Source of the DNA: Pseudomonadota bacterium
GTDB lineage: Bacteria > Pseudomonadota > Alphaproteobacteria > Rhodospirillales > 2-02-FULL-58-16
DNA length: 14,752 nucleotides
Direction: 5' to 3'
Assembly: GCA_022572335.1 (NCBI GenBank)
Contig: JACZWD010000042.1
Location: 1 to 14,752, forward strand
The notes under the pieces are model-generated. The model saw only the letters and a list, made by a program, of their open reading frames with translations. It was not told the DNA's origin and made no database searches. Both the position numbers and the translations under genes were made by a program. Positions 12,686 through 14,752 of the stretch are shown here, piece after piece (position 1 is the stretch's first letter; each line of letters opens with the position of its first letter).

Positions 12686-13051
12686 ATGCGTGGACCGTCG
12701 ATCATTCTTTTCGTGCTGGCGCTCGTGGCCGCCGACGCCGACGCCGGGGAGGCCGACGTGCTCGATGTCAAGGCGACGAAAAGCGCCGCGGACACCTATG
12801 ATTTCGCCGTCACGGTGCGTCATGCCGACACCGGCTGGGACCATTACGCGGACAAGTGGGACATCGTGGCGCCCGACGGCACCGTACTGGGGACGCGGAC
12901 CCTGTTCCATCCCCACGAAGGCGAGCAGCCGTTCACGCGTAGTCTCTCGGGACTGCGCATCCCGGCCGGGGTCGGCCGGGTGACGGTGCGCGCCCACGAC
13001 AAGGTGCACGGCTACGGGGGCGGGGAGAAGGCGGTCGAGCTTCCCCGGTAG
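12686..13051 (+). CDS. Small predicted secreted protein of unknown function
   Basis: 121 residues. The N-terminus (MRGPSIILFVLALVAADADA) is a short signal-peptide-like segment: basic residue, hydrophobic core, then Ala-x-Ala-type site near residue 20. The mature part (about 100 residues) is predicted mostly beta: VLDVKATKSAADTYDFAVTV, then TGWDHYADKWDIVAPDG, LFHPHEGEQPFTRSLSG and VTVRAHDKVHGYGG. I recall similar GWDHYAD...HPHxxEQPFTRSLSG proteins in other alphaproteobacteria, uncharacterised. The conserved Trp, His and Gly pattern could suit ligand or metal binding, but no function is claimed. The start at 12686 has a strong GGGGAGGA six bases upstream. No cysteine, so not a lipoprotein. Confidence 0.82.
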   Translation: MRGPSIILFVLALVAADADAGEADVLDVKATKSAADTYDFAVTVRHADTGWDHYADKWDIVAPDGTVLGTRTLFHPHEGEQPFTRSLSGLRIPAGVGRVTVRAHDKVHGYGGGEKAVELPR

Positions 13052-13075
13052 AGGCCGCGGCGGGCCGACTAAGAC

Positions 13076-13093
13076 CGGGCCGTGAGCGGCCCG
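13076..13093. terminator. Hairpin between the secreted protein gene and glnA
   Basis: CGGGCCG-TGAG-CGGCCCG, a 7-bp perfect stem between the convergent 3' ends. It lacks a T-run on either strand, so bidirectional termination is only a suggestion. Confidence 0.4.
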
Positions 13094-13102
13094 CCCAGCG
13101 CC

Positions 13103-13113
13103 CTTGGTATTAG
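13103..13113 (+). repeat. TTGGTATTA repeat core overlapping the glnA stop
   Basis: On the glnA strand, the stop and following bases read TAATACCAAGGGCGCTG, matching the TATACCAAGGGGCGCTG of copy B apart from one missing G and the first bases. A fragment of the dispersed repeat may have supplied the stop codon. Confidence 0.4.
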
Positions 13114-14540
13114 ACGTCGTAGTAGAGGAAGAATTCGTACGGGTGCGGTCTCAGCCGCAGCGCATCCACCTCGTTCTCCCGCTTGTACGACAACCACATC
13201 TCGATGACGTCCTTGGTGAAGACGTCGCCTTTGAGCAGGAAGGCGTGGTCGGCCTCGAGCGCGTCCAGGGCCTCTTCCAGCGAGCCCGGAGTCGATTTCA
13301 CCGCCGCCGCCTCCTCGGGCGGCAGGTCGTACAGGTTCTTGTCGATGGGCGGGCCGGGGTCGATCTTGTTTTCGATGCCGTCGAGCCCCGCCATGAGCAT
13401 GGCGGCAAAGGCGAGGTAGCCGTTGCAAGACGGGTCCGGCGGGCGGAACTCGACGCGCTTCGTTTTCGGATCGGTCGAGTACATGGGGATGCGGCAGCAC
13501 GCCGACCGGTTGCGCTGCGAATACACCAGGTTGATCGGCGCCTCGAAGCCGGGAACCAGGCGGTGATAGGAGTTGGTGGTCGGCGCGCAGATGGCGAGCA
13601 GCGCCGCCGCGTGCTTCAACAGCCCGCCCACATAGTAGCGGCCCAGTTCGCTCAGGCCCGCGTAGTCGGATTCGCTGAAGAACAGGTTGGTGTCCCCCTT
13701 CCACAGGCTCTGGTGGACGTGCATGCCGGAGCCGTTGTCCTCGAACAGGGGCTTGGGCATGAACGTCGCCGTCATGCCGTAGGTGTGGGCCACGTTCTTG
13801 ACCACGTACTTGTACTTCATCAGGTGGTCGGCCATCTGCGTAAGGGCGGCGAAGCGCATGGCGATCTCGGCCTGGCCGCCGGTGGCCACCTCATGGTGGT
13901 GGCATTCCGTGGTGATGCCGATCTCCTCCATGGTGAGCACCATCTCGGTGCGGATGTCCTGCATGCTGTCCGTGGGCGGGCAGGGGAAGTAGCCTTCCTT
14001 GGGGCGCGGCTTGTGGCCCAGGTTGGGGTCCTCCTCCTTGCCGGTCGCCCAGTTGCCCTCGGTCGAATCGACGGTGTAGAAGCCGAAATTCGTGCCCTGC
14101 CCGTAGCGCACGTCGTTGAACACGAAGAACTCGGCTTCGGGGCCGAAATAGGCCACATCGGCGATGCCGGAGCTTTTCAGATGGGCCTCCGCCTTTTGCG
14201 CGATGTAGCGGGGATCGCGGCTGTAAGGCTGCCCGGTCACCGGATCGCGCACGTTGCAGATCATCACCAGGGTCGGCACCGCGGTGAAGGGATCGAGGAA
14301 CGCGGTCTCCGCGTCGGGGACCACCATCATGTCGCTTTCCTGAATCTCCTGGAAGCCGCGGATCGAGGATCCGTCGAAGCCGATGCCCTCGTCGAAGACG
14401 TTCGCGTCGATGCAGTGCGGCGGCACCGAGAAGTGTTGCCAGGTGCCGGGAAGGTCCGCGAAGCGCACGTCCACCATGCGGACGTCGTTGTCCTTTATGG
14501 CCTTGAGGACATCGTCTGGGTTTTTGCAGTTCAACGACAT
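13110..14540 (-). CDS. glnA: Glutamine synthetase, type I
   Basis: A 476-residue dodecameric class I glutamine synthetase, ATP-dependent condensation of ammonia and glutamate. Seen: [17 protein letters not shown] (about 50-66), the metal-binding [10 protein letters not shown], the His motif [13 protein letters not shown], the glutamate-site [15 protein letters not shown], and NLYDLPPEE with Tyr404 matching the adenylylation tyrosine (Tyr397 in E. coli), so GlnE control is likely. The usual RFPDPxANPY stretch here reads [10 protein letters not shown], an unusual variant at a conserved place. The start at 14540 follows AGGGAGGGGGAA; the upstream in-frame ATG at 14573 precedes that site and is rejected. 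No -24/-12 sigma-54 site was seen in the 212 bases upstream. glnB, often upstream, would be outside the window. Its TAA stop is part of a TAATACCAAGG repeat core. Confidence 0.97.
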   Translation of the reverse strand: MSLNCKNPDDVLKAIKDNDVRMVDVRFADLPGTWQHFSVPPHCIDANVFDEGIGFDGSSIRGFQEIQESDMMVVPDAETAFLDPFTAVPTLVMICNVRDPVTGQPYSRDPRYIAQKAEAHLKSSGIADVAYFGPEAEFFVFNDVRYGQGTNFGFYTVDSTEGNWATGKEEDPNLGHKPRPKEGYFPCPPTDSMQDIRTEMVLTMEEIGITTECHHHEVATGGQAEIAMRFAALTQMADHLMKYKYVVKNVAHTYGMTATFMPKPLFEDNGSGMHVHQSLWKGDTNLFFSESDYAGLSELGRYYVGGLLKHAAALLAICAPTTNSYHRLVPGFEAPINLVYSQRNRSACCRIPMYSTDPKTKRVEFRPPDPSCNGYLAFAAMLMAGLDGIENKIDPGPPIDKNLYDLPPEEAAAVKSTPGSLEEALDALEADHAFLLKGDVFTKDVIEMWLSYKRENEVDALRLRPHPYEFFLYYDV

Positions 14541-14600
14541 GGCTGGGGTTCCCCCTCCCTTATCTCCGCGCAATCAACACATGGCGGGTTTTCAATGGAC

Positions 14601-14752
14601 CGACGGCTTATACCAAGGGGCGCTGATCATGACTCATAGAGATCGCGTAGGCGGCTCGTCGGGTAGGAGGAAAGTTGCAGGCGATGCGGGGCATCGTCAA
14701 AACTTTTCGACGCCCTCCGACGGGCCGCATACGCGACCGGAACGGCGGCTTA
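14601..14752 (+). repeat. Dispersed palindromic repeat, copy B, upstream of glnA, running off the window
   Basis: Colinear with copy A at 3309-3457 (opposite strand): TTATACCAAGG starts at 14608, GGGGCATCG ends at 14696 (89 bases, as in A), then 11 bases to CGACGCCCTCCGA. GCGGCTCGTCGG (from 14651) pairs with CCGACGGGCCGC (about 14718-14729), and AAAGTT with AACTTT inside, giving a long imperfect hairpin. The window ends in GACCGGAACGGCGGCTTA, which may lead into another TTATACC core. On the minus strand, TTGGTATAAG resembles an extended -10 about 60 bases from the glnA ATG. Confidence 0.75.

Noticed and set aside
13104..14639. 511-codon plus-strand open frame
   Set aside because: Antisense to glnA and running into the repeat; no homology signs.
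14541..14752. Sigma-54 (-24/-12) promoter for glnA
   Set aside because: No TGGCAC-N5-TTGC-like sequence was found on the minus strand in the available 212 bases; it may lie upstream of glnB outside the window.

Overview
The window is GC-rich chromosomal DNA from an alphaproteobacterium, most likely Rhodospirillales-like. Supporting signs are class I glutamine synthetase with an adenylylation-type tyrosine, an extended S9, and the rplM-rpsI...argC neighbourhood (synteny recalled, not searched). It carries 12 protein-coding genes, one cut by the left edge. No rRNA, tRNA, CRISPR array, transposase or prophage gene was seen.

Layout. (1) 1-2571, minus strand: a tightly coupled set made of an enoyl-CoA hydratase-family protein, a small CoA-binding (YccU-like) protein and O-acetylhomoserine sulfhydrylase (MetY, C-terminus off-window). 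Both junctions are 4-base ATGA overlaps. (2) 2572-3211: an intergenic region with a 16-bp near-palindromic LiuR-like operator, then a PaaI-type hotdog thioesterase on the plus strand. (3) 3212-4543: rplM and rpsI, with a promoter, a dispersed palindromic repeat in the leader, and a nine-unit DNA tandem repeat inside the S9 reading frame. (4) 4685-8080, minus strand: a three-gene 2-oxoacid:ferredoxin oxidoreductase operon (fused gamma-delta, then alpha, then beta). The alpha subunit has YPIRP in place of YPITP, the signature recalled for oxalate oxidoreductase. Its upstream region is an AT-rich island with an extended -10 promoter and four evenly spaced palindromic sites. (5) 8593-9660: argC with its own promoter, leader hairpin and terminator, then a possible small RNA. 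(6) 9902-12424: divergent parE (topoisomerase IV subunit B) and a YciA-type acyl-CoA thioesterase. (7) 12686-14540: a small predicted secreted protein facing glnA. (8) 14601-14752: a second copy of the dispersed repeat upstream of glnA, running off the window.

How the genes fit together. Most genes are housekeeping: translation, arginine and methionine synthesis, nitrogen assimilation, chromosome segregation and acyl-CoA turnover. The stand-out is the oxidoreductase operon. It sits on the opposite strand between rpsI and argC, genes I recall as neighbours in related genomes, so it looks like an accessory low-potential electron-generating enzyme placed in a housekeeping locus. The two long dispersed repeats are clearly homologous: the same 89-base spacing separates their conserved blocks in opposite orientation, and each points its TTGGTATAA core at the next gene.
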